Positions 19,179 through 29,946 of a stretch of DNA of 64,000 nucleotides are shown piece by piece. This DNA comes from Hyphomicrobiales bacterium. Lineage in GTDB: Bacteria; Pseudomonadota; Alphaproteobacteria; Rhizobiales; Rhizobiaceae. The notes under the pieces are model-generated. The model worked only from the letters and a program-made list of their open reading frames with translations. It did no database searches and had not been told where the DNA came from. A program made the position numbers and the translations under genes. The DNA is taken from the NCBI GenBank assembly GCA_900469445.1, contig UBXM01000023.1, positions 1 to 64,000 of the forward strand, in the 5' to 3' direction. The stretch's first letter is position 1. Every line of letters begins with the position of its first letter.

Positions 19179-20150
19179 ATGGAAATCAAGCAGCTCGAGG
19201 TCTTTCTGGCCGTGATGTCGGCAGGCAGTATTACTGCGGCTGCCCGGCTGCTGGACCGTTCGCAGTCGCAGGTCACGCGGCTTATTCAGGAACTGGAAGC
19301 ATCGATCGGCTTTGCGCTGTTCGAGCGTAACGGCCCTCGGATCACGCCGACGCCGAAGGCTATTTCCTTTCATTCCGAGGCAGAGCGTTTCCTGAGCGGT
19401 ATCGGCCAGCTACAGGAGCGGGCAAAGACCATCCTCGCCGAAGAGCCGCCGCCAATCGAGATCGCCGCCATTCCCGCTTTTGCCAGCGGCCTCGTGCCGT
19501 TGGCGCTGGCGGAGCTTCCGGAGGATGTCACGCCGCGCAATGTGCATTTGCGCAGCGTCTCCGCCGAGGCGGCGGTTCAATCGGTTCTCGGGCGTACCGC
19601 CGACTTCTGTGTCGCTTCGTTGCCGGTCGAGCATCCCGGCTTGGAAATCCACGGGCTTTTCCAGGCGCCATGCGTTGCAGCCGTGTCGTCGAGCGATCCT
19701 CTGGCGAAGCGCGCGACGATTTCGGTCGGGGATCTCGCCGAGCGTTGCGTCATCACCATGGCAAATCCGTTTCGCTTGCGCCGGCGCGTCAATCAGGCGT
19801 TGGCGGCAGCGAATGTCCGCGCTGCACGGCTGGTCGATACCAATGCCGCCATCAATGCGCTTCAGCTGGCATCCACCGGGTACGGCATTGCGATTGTCGA
19901 ACCCGCCACGGCTTACGGCATACAGCTGAAAAATATCGAGATCCGACCGCTCGACGTCGATATCCCGTTCCTCTGGGGCATTTTTTCCGCCGGGTCCCGT
20001 CCGTTGCCCGAGAGCGCTCGCGAACTCATTCAATTGATCATCCGGATTTCATCCGCCCGCATGCCCGGTTTCGTCGCGCATGATCCCGGTCATATCGAAC
20101 GCGTTGCCGATGCCACTTTCGGTATCGATCAGCGTGCACAGGAGCTTTGA
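19179..20150 (+). CDS. LysR-family transcriptional regulator
   Basis: The 323-residue protein has an N-terminal winged HTH ('MEIKQLEVFLAVMSAGSITAAARLL', about residues 1-60) and a LysR substrate-binding domain (about 90-300). The frame is open to 19143, but the Met at 19179 begins exactly where LysR proteins begin. It is followed 1 nt later by the monooxygenase gene on the same strand, so it is transcribed with the module it probably controls. The ligand is unknown. Confidence 0.85.
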   Translation: MEIKQLEVFLAVMSAGSITAAARLLDRSQSQVTRLIQELEASIGFALFERNGPRITPTPKAISFHSEAERFLSGIGQLQERAKTILAEEPPPIEIAAIPAFASGLVPLALAELPEDVTPRNVHLRSVSAEAAVQSVLGRTADFCVASLPVEHPGLEIHGLFQAPCVAAVSSSDPLAKRATISVGDLAERCVITMANPFRLRRRVNQALAAANVRAARLVDTNAAINALQLASTGYGIAIVEPATAYGIQLKNIEIRPLDVDIPFLWGIFSAGSRPLPESARELIQLIIRISSARMPGFVAHDPGHIERVADATFGIDQRAQEL

Positions 20151-20151
20151 C

Positions 20152-21633
20152 GTGAACGCCCAGTCCAGCCTGTCGGCCGCCGGCCTTGCCAATCTCGAAC
20201 TGAGGCTTGCCGAAGACCTTTCCCTGCTCGAGCTGCCGCCCAAGGAATGGGTGCCGGTGAGCGAGCATGACGGCCAGCGGGTTTACGATACGGTGGTGAT
20301 CGGCGCCGGCATGTGCGGGCTGGTCGCCGCCGCCTCGCTGAAAATGCTGGGTATCAGAAACATCGTCTGTCTCGATCGCGCGGCGCAGGGGCTTGAAGGC
20401 CCCTGGATCACCTATGCCCGCATGGAAACACTGCGGTCTCCCAAGCAGCTGACCGGTCCGGCGCTCGGCCTTCCATCGCTGACTTTCCGTGCATGGTACG
20501 TCGCCCAGTTCGGCACACAGGCGTGGGAAGCGCTTGGCAAGATCCCCAAGGGCCAGTGGATGGATTACCTGGTCTGGTACCGCAAGGCGCTCGACCTGCC
20601 CGTGCGCAACCGCATCGCCGTGACCGATATCGAGTCCGTCGGCGACGATCTGATTGCCGTGACGGCAGACAATCTCGAAAGAGGTTCGACGGAGCGACTT
20701 TACGCGCGACACGTGGTGCTGGCGACCGGGCGTGACGGTCTTGGCGGCGGTTACGTGCCGCCTTTCGTTGAAAAGCTCGATCGCCGTTTCTGGGCCCATT
20801 CGGCCGACGATATCGATTTCGCCAGCCTGAGCGGCAAGCGCGTCGCCGTGATCGGGGCAGGGGCCTCGGCGATGGACAACGCAGCAACCGCGCTGGAAGC
20901 GGGCGCCGGCGTCGATATGATCATCCGCCGCAAGGATCTGCCGCGTATCAACAAGTTCACCGGCATTTCCAGCCAGGGCGTGGTTCACGGTTTTGCCGGC
21001 CTGAGCGACGACTGGAAGTGGAAATTTCTGCAGCACACGCTGGGCGCCCAGACGCCACCGCCGCGTGACTCGACGCTGCGCGTGTCACGCCATCCGAATG
21101 GGCGTTTTTTTCTCGGCACCGGTGTGACCGGCGTTCGGGAGGAGGGCGACAAAATCGTGCTCGAGACCACCCGTGGCGACATGGACTATGATTTCGTGGT
21201 GTTCGCGACCGGCTTCAACGTCGATCTGGCCGAGCGACCGGAACTGAAAAATTTCGCGCCGCTGATCCGTTTCTGGAGCGACGTCTTCACGCCTGAACAG
21301 GGCATGGAAAACGGTGAGCTGGCGACATCGCCCTATCTCGGCCCGGACTTTGAATTCACTGAAAAAGTACCCGGCAGCAGCCCGGCCTTGCGCCTTCTCC
21401 ACTGCTTCAATTACCCGGCCTCTCTCAGCCACGGCAAACTGTCGGGCGATATTCCGGCTGTCAGCGATGGCGGTCGCCGGTTGGCGCGCGGCATTGCCCG
21501 CAGCCTGTTCGTCGCCGATCGCCAGACCCATTTCGACAATCTCGTCGCCTATGAAACACCGGAGCTTCTCGGTGACGAGTGGACCGATGCCTCCGCCGCA
21601 ATCCCGACCGTAATGAAAGGTGCCGCGGAATGA
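20152..21633 (+). CDS. Flavin-dependent monooxygenase-like FAD/NAD(P) protein
   Basis: The 493-residue protein has two Rossmann motifs: FAD site VIGAGMCGLVAA (about residue 48) and NADPH site VIGAGASAMDNA (about 236). A late 'VVFATGFNVD' strand (about 350) is typical of flavin N-/Baeyer-Villiger monooxygenases. The canonical BVMO fingerprint FxGxxxHxxxW is not intact, although a related FWAHS lies before the second Rossmann site. The GTG start has an AGGAG site that lies inside the LysR gene. The frame extends upstream to 20080 but overlaps LysR. It likely oxidises or reduces a small molecule taken up by the module's importer. Confidence 0.75.
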   Translation: MNAQSSLSAAGLANLELRLAEDLSLLELPPKEWVPVSEHDGQRVYDTVVIGAGMCGLVAAASLKMLGIRNIVCLDRAAQGLEGPWITYARMETLRSPKQLTGPALGLPSLTFRAWYVAQFGTQAWEALGKIPKGQWMDYLVWYRKALDLPVRNRIAVTDIESVGDDLIAVTADNLERGSTERLYARHVVLATGRDGLGGGYVPPFVEKLDRRFWAHSADDIDFASLSGKRVAVIGAGASAMDNAATALEAGAGVDMIIRRKDLPRINKFTGISSQGVVHGFAGLSDDWKWKFLQHTLGAQTPPPRDSTLRVSRHPNGRFFLGTGVTGVREEGDKIVLETTRGDMDYDFVVFATGFNVDLAERPELKNFAPLIRFWSDVFTPEQGMENGELATSPYLGPDFEFTEKVPGSSPALRLLHCFNYPASLSHGKLSGDIPAVSDGGRRLARGIARSLFVADRQTHFDNLVAYETPELLGDEWTDASAAIPTVMKGAAE

Positions 21634-21667
21634 TGTTCGCCGGAACCCCGTCATCGGGAGGGACGCC

Positions 21668-22585
21668 ATGAGCCGATACCTTCTCGTCAAGCTGGCCGAG
21701 TCTGCGCTTGCCATATGGGGCGTGGTGACGATCGTGTTTTTCGTCAGCCGCGTTCTGGGCGATCCGGCAGTGCTGCTGGTGCCGGTTGGTGCCAGCCAGC
21801 AGGATATCGATACCATCCGCACAGCGCTCGGTCTCGATCGTCCGATCCTCGAACAATATGTCGTCTCGCTGTTTTCCATGTTGCGCGGCGATTTCGGCAT
21901 GTCGTTCCAGCAGGGGCGGCCAGCCATGGATATCGTGTTGGAGCGCATGCCAGATACGGCGCTTCTCGCCGGTACGGCCCTGCTGTTCGGTTCGATCATC
22001 GGTGCTGTCTGCGGCGCGATTGCAGCGCTGAAGCGTGGCACGGTTGCCGAATTCATCGTCATGGTGGCAGCCCTTCTCGGTCAGGCGACACCGGTCTTCT
22101 GGCTCGGTATCATGCTGATCCTGATCTTTGCCGTCGACCTCGGCTGGCTGCCGACCGGCGGTGCTGGAACATGGGCGCATCTGGTTCTGCCCGGCCTGAC
22201 GCTATCCGTCTTCGTGTCGGCCTCCATTGCCCGGTTGCTGCGCTCGTCGCTGCTCGACATCATGCGCGAAGACTATGTGCGCACGGCACGCGCCAAGGGG
22301 CTCCTGCCGCGCACGGTGTTTTTCTGGCATATCGCCCGCAACGCGCTGATCCCGGTTGTTACCATGGTCGGCATCATTGCCGGCGAACTTCTGGGCGGTT
22401 CGGTCGTCATCGAGACGGTGTTCGCCTGGCCGGGTGTCGGCCGTGTCATCATGCAGGCCATCCAGAACCAGGATTTTCCGGTCATTCAGGCCGGCGTGGC
22501 GCTGATCGCCGCAATCTTCATCGTCGTCAACCTGCTGGTCGATCTGCTTTACGGCGTCCTCGATCCGCGCATCCGTCGGCGATAG
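21668..22585 (+). CDS. Peptide-type ABC transporter permease (DppB type)
   Basis: The 305-residue permease begins 'MSRYLLVKLAESALAIWGVV' and has the EAA-like loop 'VRTARAKGLLPRTVFFWHIARNALIP' in type (about residues 200-225). An ATG further upstream (21620) is in frame, but the chosen ATG has a GGGAGGG site. With the next permease, two ATPases and the distant binding protein it makes a full importer of the dipeptide/opine/nickel class. Confidence 0.88.
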   Translation: MSRYLLVKLAESALAIWGVVTIVFFVSRVLGDPAVLLVPVGASQQDIDTIRTALGLDRPILEQYVVSLFSMLRGDFGMSFQQGRPAMDIVLERMPDTALLAGTALLFGSIIGAVCGAIAALKRGTVAEFIVMVAALLGQATPVFWLGIMLILIFAVDLGWLPTGGAGTWAHLVLPGLTLSVFVSASIARLLRSSLLDIMREDYVRTARAKGLLPRTVFFWHIARNALIPVVTMVGIIAGELLGGSVVIETVFAWPGVGRVIMQAIQNQDFPVIQAGVALIAAIFIVVNLLVDLLYGVLDPRIRRR

Positions 22586-22597
22586 GGGGGCGATGCG

Positions 22598-23455
22598 ATG
22601 AAATCCTTTTTCCTTGCTCTGATCAAAAGCCGCGCCGGCCTGTTCGGTTTCCTGCTGGTCACCGTTTTCGTCCTGGCGGCGCTGCTTGCGCCCTATCTCG
22701 GCCTGCCGTCGCCGACGCGTTCCAATCTGGTGGCGCGCATGGCGGCACCCACATGGACAGGTATTTTTTCGCCCGGTGCGCATCCTCTCGGCACCGACGA
22801 ACTGGGCCGTGACGTTCTTTCACGCATCCTGCACGGCAGCCGCATCACCTTGGCGATCGCAGCCGCCTCCGTCGTGCTCGGTGGTATCGTCGGAACCTTG
22901 CTCGGCATTGTCGCCGGTTATTATCGCGGCATCGTCGATCGTGTGCTGATGCGCGTCGTCGATATCCAGCTGGCATTGCCGCTGATGCTCCTGGCGCTGC
23001 TGGTTGTCGCCGCCCTCGGTCCATCGACACGCAACCTCATCATCGTCTTGGCGCTAACCAGCTGGCTTCGTTACGCCCGCATCATTCGCGGTCAGGTTCT
23101 TGCCTTGAGGGAGCGCGAGTTCATCCTGTCCGCCCATGCAATCGGTGCAGGTACCTGGCGGATCATGATCAAGCATCTCCTGCCCAATGTGATGACGCCT
23201 GCACTGGTGATCGCCACGCTGGAGCTTGCCCGCATCATCATCATGGATGCCGCGCTCTCCTTCCTCGGTCTTGGCGTGCAGCCGCCCAATCCGAGCTGGG
23301 GGCGAATGCTGGCGGATGGCCGCGTCTATATCTCGACCGCTTGGTGGATCGTCACCTTCCCGGGTGTCGCCATCGTGCTCACCGTGCTCAGCGTCAACCT
23401 TCTAGGGGACTGGCTGCGCGACTATTTTGATCCGAAATTGAGGACAATGCGATGA
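22598..23455 (+). CDS. Peptide-type ABC transporter permease (DppC type)
   Basis: The 285-residue permease has the DppC hallmark 'LGTDELGRDVLSRILHGSRI' in style (about residues 65-84). The coupling loop is 'HAIGAGTWRIMIKHLLPN' and the late motif is 'ALSFLGLGVQPPNPSWGRML'. It overlaps the next gene by 4 nt. Confidence 0.9.
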   Translation: MKSFFLALIKSRAGLFGFLLVTVFVLAALLAPYLGLPSPTRSNLVARMAAPTWTGIFSPGAHPLGTDELGRDVLSRILHGSRITLAIAAASVVLGGIVGTLLGIVAGYYRGIVDRVLMRVVDIQLALPLMLLALLVVAALGPSTRNLIIVLALTSWLRYARIIRGQVLALREREFILSAHAIGAGTWRIMIKHLLPNVMTPALVIATLELARIIIMDAALSFLGLGVQPPNPSWGRMLADGRVYISTAWWIVTFPGVAIVLTVLSVNLLGDWLRDYFDPKLRTMR

Positions 23456-24636
23456 CCACAGCTTTTTCACTGCCGCCGCGCGTCAGCCGTCTGAAGGCCG
23501 GCATGGCCAAACGCGACATCGACGTGATCGTCTCCTTCAAGCCGGAAAACAGTTTTTATTTCACCGGCTTCAATCCGATCATCTATTCGCATCCGGTCAT
23601 TGCCATTCTGACGCGGGATCATGATCCGATCATGCTCGTGCATGCGCTGCGCGATGACCATGGCCGTGCCAGCGCCTGGGTGCCGGATATCCGCCTTTAC
23701 GGCGCTTGGTCGACCAAGGTAACGATGGGCCCGAACTGGCAGGGCGCGCTCGCCTCCATTCTCGGTGACCTCGGTCTTGCCGGCAAAACTATCGGTATCG
23801 AAGAGGAATTCATCTCGATCCAGCGCATGAAGCAGCTGCAGGCAGCGCTTCCGCAAGCCGATTTCACCGATGCAAGCCACCTGATCGACCATTGCCGCCT
23901 GATCAAGGATCCGGACGAGATTGCACATGCCCGTATTGCCGCGCGTGTTGCCGATCTCGGCATGGACACCGCCGTCGCAACGCTTGCTGCCGGTGGCAAC
24001 GAGCGCGAAGTCGCCATCGCCTCCATGCACGAGATGAACAAGCTCTGGGCAGCTGAATATCCCGATGTCGAGGTCGCCGATTTCGGCTCGCTGGAAGGCG
24101 GCGTGCAGAATGGCATGGCCACCTGGGTTCTGTCGGGGCCGCGCATGTTCTTCAACTGCGACAACCCCACCCAGCGCAAGCCGCAGCGTGGCGAGGCTGT
24201 CTCTGTGCTGATCTGGACGATTGCCAACGGCATCCATGCCGAGAATGAACGTACGGTGGCGATGGGGCCGCTGCCGGATGCCAATCGCCGCGCGCTCGAC
24301 GCCATTCTCGAAATCCGCGAGGAAGTCGACCAGCTGATCAAACCCGGCACGCCCTACAAGGACCTGTTCGAAAAGACCCGCGAAGGCCTGCAGGCGCGTG
24401 GTTACGGCGCCAATATTCCCGGCCGTATCGGTCATGGCATCGGCCTTGGCGCGCACGAACATTCCTCGCTGGATGCGGCGTCGGCGCTCGTGCTCGAACC
24501 CGGCATGCTTTTCACCTTCGAGCCGAACATCCGTGTTCCCGGCATCTGCGCGACACAGATTTCCGACACCGTTCTCATTACCGAAGACGGTCGCGAATAT
24601 CTGACGCGCTCCGCCGGCGGTTATCTGGAGGTTTAA
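23452..24636 (+). CDS. M24-fold protein (creatinase/Xaa-Pro peptidase family), metal site altered
   Basis: The 394-residue protein has the N-terminal creatinase domain (about 10-140) and the C-terminal pita-bread fold (about 155-385). In metal-dependent M24 enzymes five residues bind two metals (Asp, Asp, His, Glu, Glu). Here the first Asp position is Trp255, the second is Glu264, His328 (RIGHGIG) and Glu357 (FTFEPN) are kept, and the last Glu position is Ser371. Creatinase is a known metal-free member with the same kind of loss ('ALERTL' against 'AENERTV' here). So a C-N hydrolase acting on a non-peptide or modified-peptide bond is more likely than a normal aminopeptidase. It sits between permease and ATPase genes, coupled by a 4-nt overlap. 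Confidence 0.78.
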   Translation: MTTAFSLPPRVSRLKAGMAKRDIDVIVSFKPENSFYFTGFNPIIYSHPVIAILTRDHDPIMLVHALRDDHGRASAWVPDIRLYGAWSTKVTMGPNWQGALASILGDLGLAGKTIGIEEEFISIQRMKQLQAALPQADFTDASHLIDHCRLIKDPDEIAHARIAARVADLGMDTAVATLAAGGNEREVAIASMHEMNKLWAAEYPDVEVADFGSLEGGVQNGMATWVLSGPRMFFNCDNPTQRKPQRGEAVSVLIWTIANGIHAENERTVAMGPLPDANRRALDAILEIREEVDQLIKPGTPYKDLFEKTREGLQARGYGANIPGRIGHGIGLGAHEHSSLDAASALVLEPGMLFTFEPNIRVPGICATQISDTVLITEDGREYLTRSAGGYLEV

Positions 24637-24645
24637 AAGGCAGAC

Positions 24646-25670
24646 ATGGCGCCCTTGCTCGAAGTCCGCAATCTGACCGTCGCATTCGACACACCGTCGG
24701 GTACGGTGCATGCTGTCAACGACGTCTCCTACACGCTGGAGGAAGGCGAAACGCTGGGCATCGTCGGCGAGTCCGGTTCGGGCAAGAGCGTGCATGCCTT
24801 GTCCATGGTTGGCCTCATCGCCTCACCGCCGGGTCGAGTTGTCGCTGGCGAAGTGTTGTTTCAGGGGCGCAATCTTCTCACTCTGCCGAAACGCGAACTC
24901 TTCGAAGTGCGTGGCAAGGAAATTGGTTTCGTTTTTCAGGATCCGATGACCTCGCTCAATCCGGTGCTGACCATCGAACGGCAGATCGCCGAACCGTTGC
25001 GCCGCCATTTCGGCATGTCGGCTTTGGCTGCGAGCAACCGTGTGGTGGAACTGCTGGAACTGGTCGGCATTCCCGATGCCGCCCGTCGCGCCAAACAGTA
25101 TCCGCACGAGTTTTCCGGCGGCATGCGTCAGCGGGTGATGATCGCCATCGGCATTTCCTGCAATCCCAAACTGCTAATCGCCGACGAGGCGACCACGGCG
25201 CTCGATGTTACCGTACAGGCGCAGATCCTCGATCTGGTGCGCGATCTCAAGCGCCGCATCGGTACTACCGTCATCTGGATCACCCATGACATGGGTGTTG
25301 TCGCCGGTCTCGCCGATACGGTTCAGGTCATGTATGGCGGCCGTATCATGGAGCGCGGGCCTGTGCGTCCGGTGTTCCACGATCCGCGCAGCGCCTATAC
25401 CTGGGGTCTTCTGAAATCGCTGCCGCATGGTGGCAAGCGCGGGGTCACCCGCCTCTATCAAATCCCGGGCAATCCGCCGGACCTGACAAAACCACCGCTT
25501 GGCGATCCCTTTGCCCCCCGTAACCAGTTCGCCACCGCACGTTGCCACACCGAAGTGCCGCCGCTTTTGGATGTCGCCGGCAGCACGCCTGGGCACAAGG
25601 TGGCGGCCTGGTACGATCTGCGCGCCGAACTTGCCGGGCAGGCCGAACTTACCGGGCAGGAGGGCCAGCC

Positions 25671-25674
<4 letters not shown>
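24646..25674 (+). CDS. Peptide-type ABC transporter ATP-binding protein (DppD type)
   Basis: The 342-residue ATPase has Walker A GESGSGKS, signature FSGGMRQR and Walker B LLIADEATTALD (Ala replaces the usual Pro after DE). It ends with the OppD/DppD-type C-terminal extension including a Cys-rich target 'CHTEVPPL'. In DppD-like proteins the C-terminal part often holds a Cys motif that can carry an iron-sulfur cluster; only one Cys is seen here. It overlaps the next ATPase by 4 nt. Confidence 0.9.
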
Positions 25675-26603
<929 letters not shown>

Positions 26604-26606
26604 CCT

Positions 26607-28868
26607 ATGCACCTGTTCGCAACGCATTTCGGAACCTATGAGGTCGACGCGGATGCGAACGGCAAACCCCGCCTGCTGCCGTTCCGGCATGACCCGGACC
26701 CTTCCGGCATGGGGCTCGGATACCTCGCGCTTGGCGATCATCCGCAACGGGTCAAAACCCCGATGGTCAGAAGGTCATGGCTGGAAAACGGACCGCTCGC
26801 CGGTAGCGGGCGGTTGCGTGGGAGGGAAGAATTCGTCGCCGTCAGCTGGGATGAGGCCGCGGACCTGATCGCCGGCGAAATTCGCCGGGTTTCTTCCGTG
26901 CACGGCAATCAGGCCATTTTCGGCGGCTCCTATGGCTGGGCGAGTGCCGGCCGTTTTCACCATGCGCAGAGCCAGCTCAAGCGCCTGCTCAACCTTGCCG
27001 GCGGCTTCACTTCGTCGGTCAATACATATTCCTATGGTGCCGCCGGCGTGCTTCTGCCGCATGTGCTCGGTGCCGATTACAAGGATGCCTGCGATACTTC
27101 GCCATCCTGGAGCGACGTTGCCGATCATTGCCGGTTGCTCGTCGCATTCGGTGGCTTTCGCCTGACCAATGCGCAGGTGGAGGCAGGTGGGACCGGCAGC
27201 CACCGCGCCACCGAATGGCTGAAGCGTTGCCAGGAAAAAGGCGTGGAGATCGTGGTATTCAGCCCCGCGGCCAGCGATGCTCCGCAAGGCGGCAATGTCC
27301 GGTATATTCCGCTTCGCCCTAATACCGATGCGGCTGTCATGCTCGGCATGTGCCACACGCTTTTGATCAAAGGCCTGTTTGATTGCGATTTTCTGAACCG
27401 CTGCACCGTCGGTTTTTCAGACTTCGAAAGCTATCTGATCGGCGAGATCGACGGCGTAGCCAAGGATGCGGGATGGGCTTCGTCCATTTCCGGCGTGCCC
27501 AGGGAGACGATCGTCGAAATCGCCGAGAACCTGCATGATCTGCCAAGCCTCATCAATGTCGCATGGTCGCTGCAGCGGGCGCAATTCGGCGAGCAGCCGT
27601 TCTGGGCGGCGATTGCGCTTTCCTCGATGGCAGGCCATGTCGGCAAGGCGGGTTGCGGTTTCGCCTTCGGCCTGACGGCGGTCAATTCCGTCGGCCAGCC
27701 GGTGAGGCGCCTGAAAGGGCCGGCTTTCGATCAGGGCAGAAACCCGGTTCAACATTACATTCCCGTGGCGCGCATTACCGAGCTTCTGGAAAATCCCGGC
27801 GGCACGGTGGAATACGACGGTAAGGTTCTTGACCTGCCGGATATCCGGCTGATCTGGTGGGCTGGCGGCAATCCGTTTCATCATCATCAGGATCTCAACC
27901 GGCTGGCGGAGGCTTTCCGCAAGCCGGAAACGATCATCGTCGCCGAGCCGATGTGGACGGCGACGGCAAAAATGGCCGATATCGTGCTGCCGTCCGCCCT
28001 CCCGTTCGAGCGTGATGATATCGCCGCGTCCTCGCGCGACAACTGGCTGGTCTATAGCCGCCGGGCGGTAGAACCGCCGGCCGGTATTCTCAGCGATCAC
28101 GAATTTTATTGCCTGGTTGCCGACCGGCTGGGTTTGCGCCAGTCATTCGATGCTGGGCTGAACACCGACGAATGGCTGGCCAGGATTTATGAAGGATACC
28201 GTGAGCGTTATCCCGAGCTACCCGATTTCCAGGCTTTCCGTCTTCGTGGTTTTGCGGCGCTGGACGAAGGTGAGGATGCGCCGGCGCCTGCCGATCACTT
28301 TCGCCGTTTCGTGAATGACCCGGCTGCTGCGCCATTAAAGACGCCGAGCGGCCTCATTGAGATCGGCTCGGCGGCCATTGCCGGTTTCGGTTATGCCGAC
28401 ATGCCGGGGCATCCGGTCTGGATGCCGCCTGCGGAATGGCTCGGTGCGCCGCTTGCGGAAAAGCATCGCTTTCATCTCCTGTCACCGCAGCCCGCGCATC
28501 GCCTTCACGGACAGCTTGAATATGCTCCGGCAAGCCAGAGCGCAAAACGGCATGGTGCCGAACAGTTTTTGCTGAGCGGTGTGGATGCGGTGGAACTCGG
28601 CCTCATCGATGGCGATCTTTGCGAGATTTACAACGACCGCGGTCGTGCGATTGCGGCCCTGACGGTTGATGCCGGATTGATGCCGGGCGTGACCGTTTTA
28701 CCGGCAGGCGGCTGGTTTGCCCCCGACGCGGACGGCGTCGATCAGGGCGGCAATCCGAACACGCTCACCGATATCGCACCGGCCTCGACCTTGTCGCAGG
28801 CGACCGCACCCAATTCCTGTCTGGTTTCGATCCGCTTGTGGAAGCGTATCGGCCAACAGGCAGCATGA
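26607..28868 (+). CDS. Molybdopterin-dependent oxidoreductase, BisC/DMSO-reductase type, cytoplasmic
   Basis: The 753-residue enzyme belongs to the DMSO-reductase family. The N-terminus lacks the Cys cluster that binds 4Fe-4S and has no twin-arginine signal, as in cytoplasmic biotin-sulfoxide reductase (BisC). The likely molybdenum ligand is Ser113 in 'GGSYGWASAGRFHHAQ'. The bis-MGD binding C-terminal domain includes 'LLSPQPAHRLHGQLEYA' (about 625-640). BisC-type enzymes reduce S-oxides or N-oxides. The gene starts 3 nt after the ATPase gene and overlaps the next gene by 4 nt. In this module it may reduce an oxidised sulfur or nitrogen atom of the imported molecule. Confidence 0.82.
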   Translation: MHLFATHFGTYEVDADANGKPRLLPFRHDPDPSGMGLGYLALGDHPQRVKTPMVRRSWLENGPLAGSGRLRGREEFVAVSWDEAADLIAGEIRRVSSVHGNQAIFGGSYGWASAGRFHHAQSQLKRLLNLAGGFTSSVNTYSYGAAGVLLPHVLGADYKDACDTSPSWSDVADHCRLLVAFGGFRLTNAQVEAGGTGSHRATEWLKRCQEKGVEIVVFSPAASDAPQGGNVRYIPLRPNTDAAVMLGMCHTLLIKGLFDCDFLNRCTVGFSDFESYLIGEIDGVAKDAGWASSISGVPRETIVEIAENLHDLPSLINVAWSLQRAQFGEQPFWAAIALSSMAGHVGKAGCGFAFGLTAVNSVGQPVRRLKGPAFDQGRNPVQHYIPVARITELLENPGGTVEYDGKVLDLPDIRLIWWAGGNPFHHHQDLNRLAEAFRKPETIIVAEPMWTATAKMADIVLPSALPFERDDIAASSRDNWLVYSRRAVEPPAGILSDHEFYCLVADRLGLRQSFDAGLNTDEWLARIYEGYRERYPELPDFQAFRLRGFAALDEGEDAPAPADHFRRFVNDPAAAPLKTPSGLIEIGSAAIAGFGYADMPGHPVWMPPAEWLGAPLAEKHRFHLLSPQPAHRLHGQLEYAPASQSAKRHGAEQFLLSGVDAVELGLIDGDLCEIYNDRGRAIAALTVDAGLMPGVTVLPAGGWFAPDADGVDQGGNPNTLTDIAPASTLSQATAPNSCLVSIRLWKRIGQQAA

Positions 28869-29371
28869 GGACCGACTGGATGGATCAGATCGACCATTTG
28901 TCCGGCATCGCACCGGATACAGAACTCTACCGCATCCGTCGCGAACGGCCTGATTTTGTCGATGGCACGGAGCTCTGCCGCCAGACGGTTTTGACGCCGG
29001 CGCATGGTTTCGATCTCGATCACGCGCTGCGTGCGGCACTTGCCGTCCGCATGGCGCGCTTTATCGGCCGCGAGGATCTGGCGAGAACATATGACGGCAT
29101 GCTGGCTAATGCCGGCGCGACACCGCTTTTTTCCGGCATCGCGGCGGGTAGCGAGCCGGGTGTGGAAGCCGACGGCTTCCTGCGGGCTATCCTTCGCCAT
29201 GCGGATCTCGTGACCAAAACGCCGCGCAACAATACTAGGGCCGATATAGAGGCGCTCGAGGCCGCCGGTCTCAGCAATCCGCAGATCATCGCGCTCTCCG
29301 AACTGATCGCCTTCGTCAATTACGAAGCGCGTGTGATTGCCGGCCTGGAAATTCTGGGAGAGGTCGAATGA
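28865..29371 (+). CDS. CMD-domain protein, Avi_7170-like family
   Basis: The 168-residue helical protein resembles the carboxymuconolactone-decarboxylase/AhpD fold but has no CxxC motif. From memory it fits a small family named after A. vitis Avi_7170 that always sits next to an AhpD-like partner (Avi_7169 family). The ATG at 28865 overlaps the previous stop (ATGA); ATG 28880 is an alternative. Its role is unknown. It probably forms a complex with, or acts beside, the next gene product. Confidence 0.65.
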   Translation: MRTDWMDQIDHLSGIAPDTELYRIRRERPDFVDGTELCRQTVLTPAHGFDLDHALRAALAVRMARFIGREDLARTYDGMLANAGATPLFSGIAAGSEPGVEADGFLRAILRHADLVTKTPRNNTRADIEALEAAGLSNPQIIALSELIAFVNYEARVIAGLEILGEVE

Positions 29372-29946
29372 GCGGTGCGCGTTTCAAGGTCAAGGCCCTG
29401 TCCTGGTCGCCCTATATCGAGCCGGTCGATGTTGCGACGGCAAATGAAGAGCAGCTGGCCGCCATGCAGGTGACACCGTCAAACACCAAAGTGTCGCCCT
29501 ATGTGCGCACGCTGGCACATGATCCGGAATCCTACGTGGCGCGGACAAAACTGTTCAACGCCATCATGTACGCCAAGGGTGGTCTCGACCGGGCGGAACG
29601 GGAACTCGGTGCGCTGGTCGCTTCGGCGGTGAACCGCTGCGTTTATTGCGCATCGGTGCATGCGCGCCGCTATGTCGAACTGTCCGGTCGCGACGAAGTG
29701 GTCGAGGAAATCTATGTCCGGGGGCTGGATGGCAGTTTCGACGACAAGACGAAAGCCATCATCGACTTCTGCAAGACCCTGTCGGAAACACCGTCGCATG
29801 TGACGAAAGAGCAGGTTCAGAAACTGCGCGATCACGGCATGTCGAAAGCCGAAATCGTCGATCTCGTTCACTCTGCGGCGATCTTCGGCTGGGCCAACAG
29901 GTTGATGCATACGCTTGGTCACTCGGTGCCGGTGGACACCAAATGA
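29368..29946 (+). CDS. AhpD-like peroxidase-related protein, Avi_7169-like family
   Basis: The 192-residue protein has the AhpD redox motif Cys91-Val-Tyr-Cys94 with His98 (NRCVYCASVH), as in alkylhydroperoxidase D and peroxidase-related enzymes. It overlaps the CMD-domain gene by 4 nt. The pair looks like a diverged CMD/AhpD dimer, one partner with and one without the redox cysteines. It may protect from, or use, peroxide produced by the flavin enzyme of the module. Confidence 0.75.
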   Translation: MSGARFKVKALSWSPYIEPVDVATANEEQLAAMQVTPSNTKVSPYVRTLAHDPESYVARTKLFNAIMYAKGGLDRAERELGALVASAVNRCVYCASVHARRYVELSGRDEVVEEIYVRGLDGSFDDKTKAIIDFCKTLSETPSHVTKEQVQKLRDHGMSKAEIVDLVHSAAIFGWANRLMHTLGHSVPVDTK

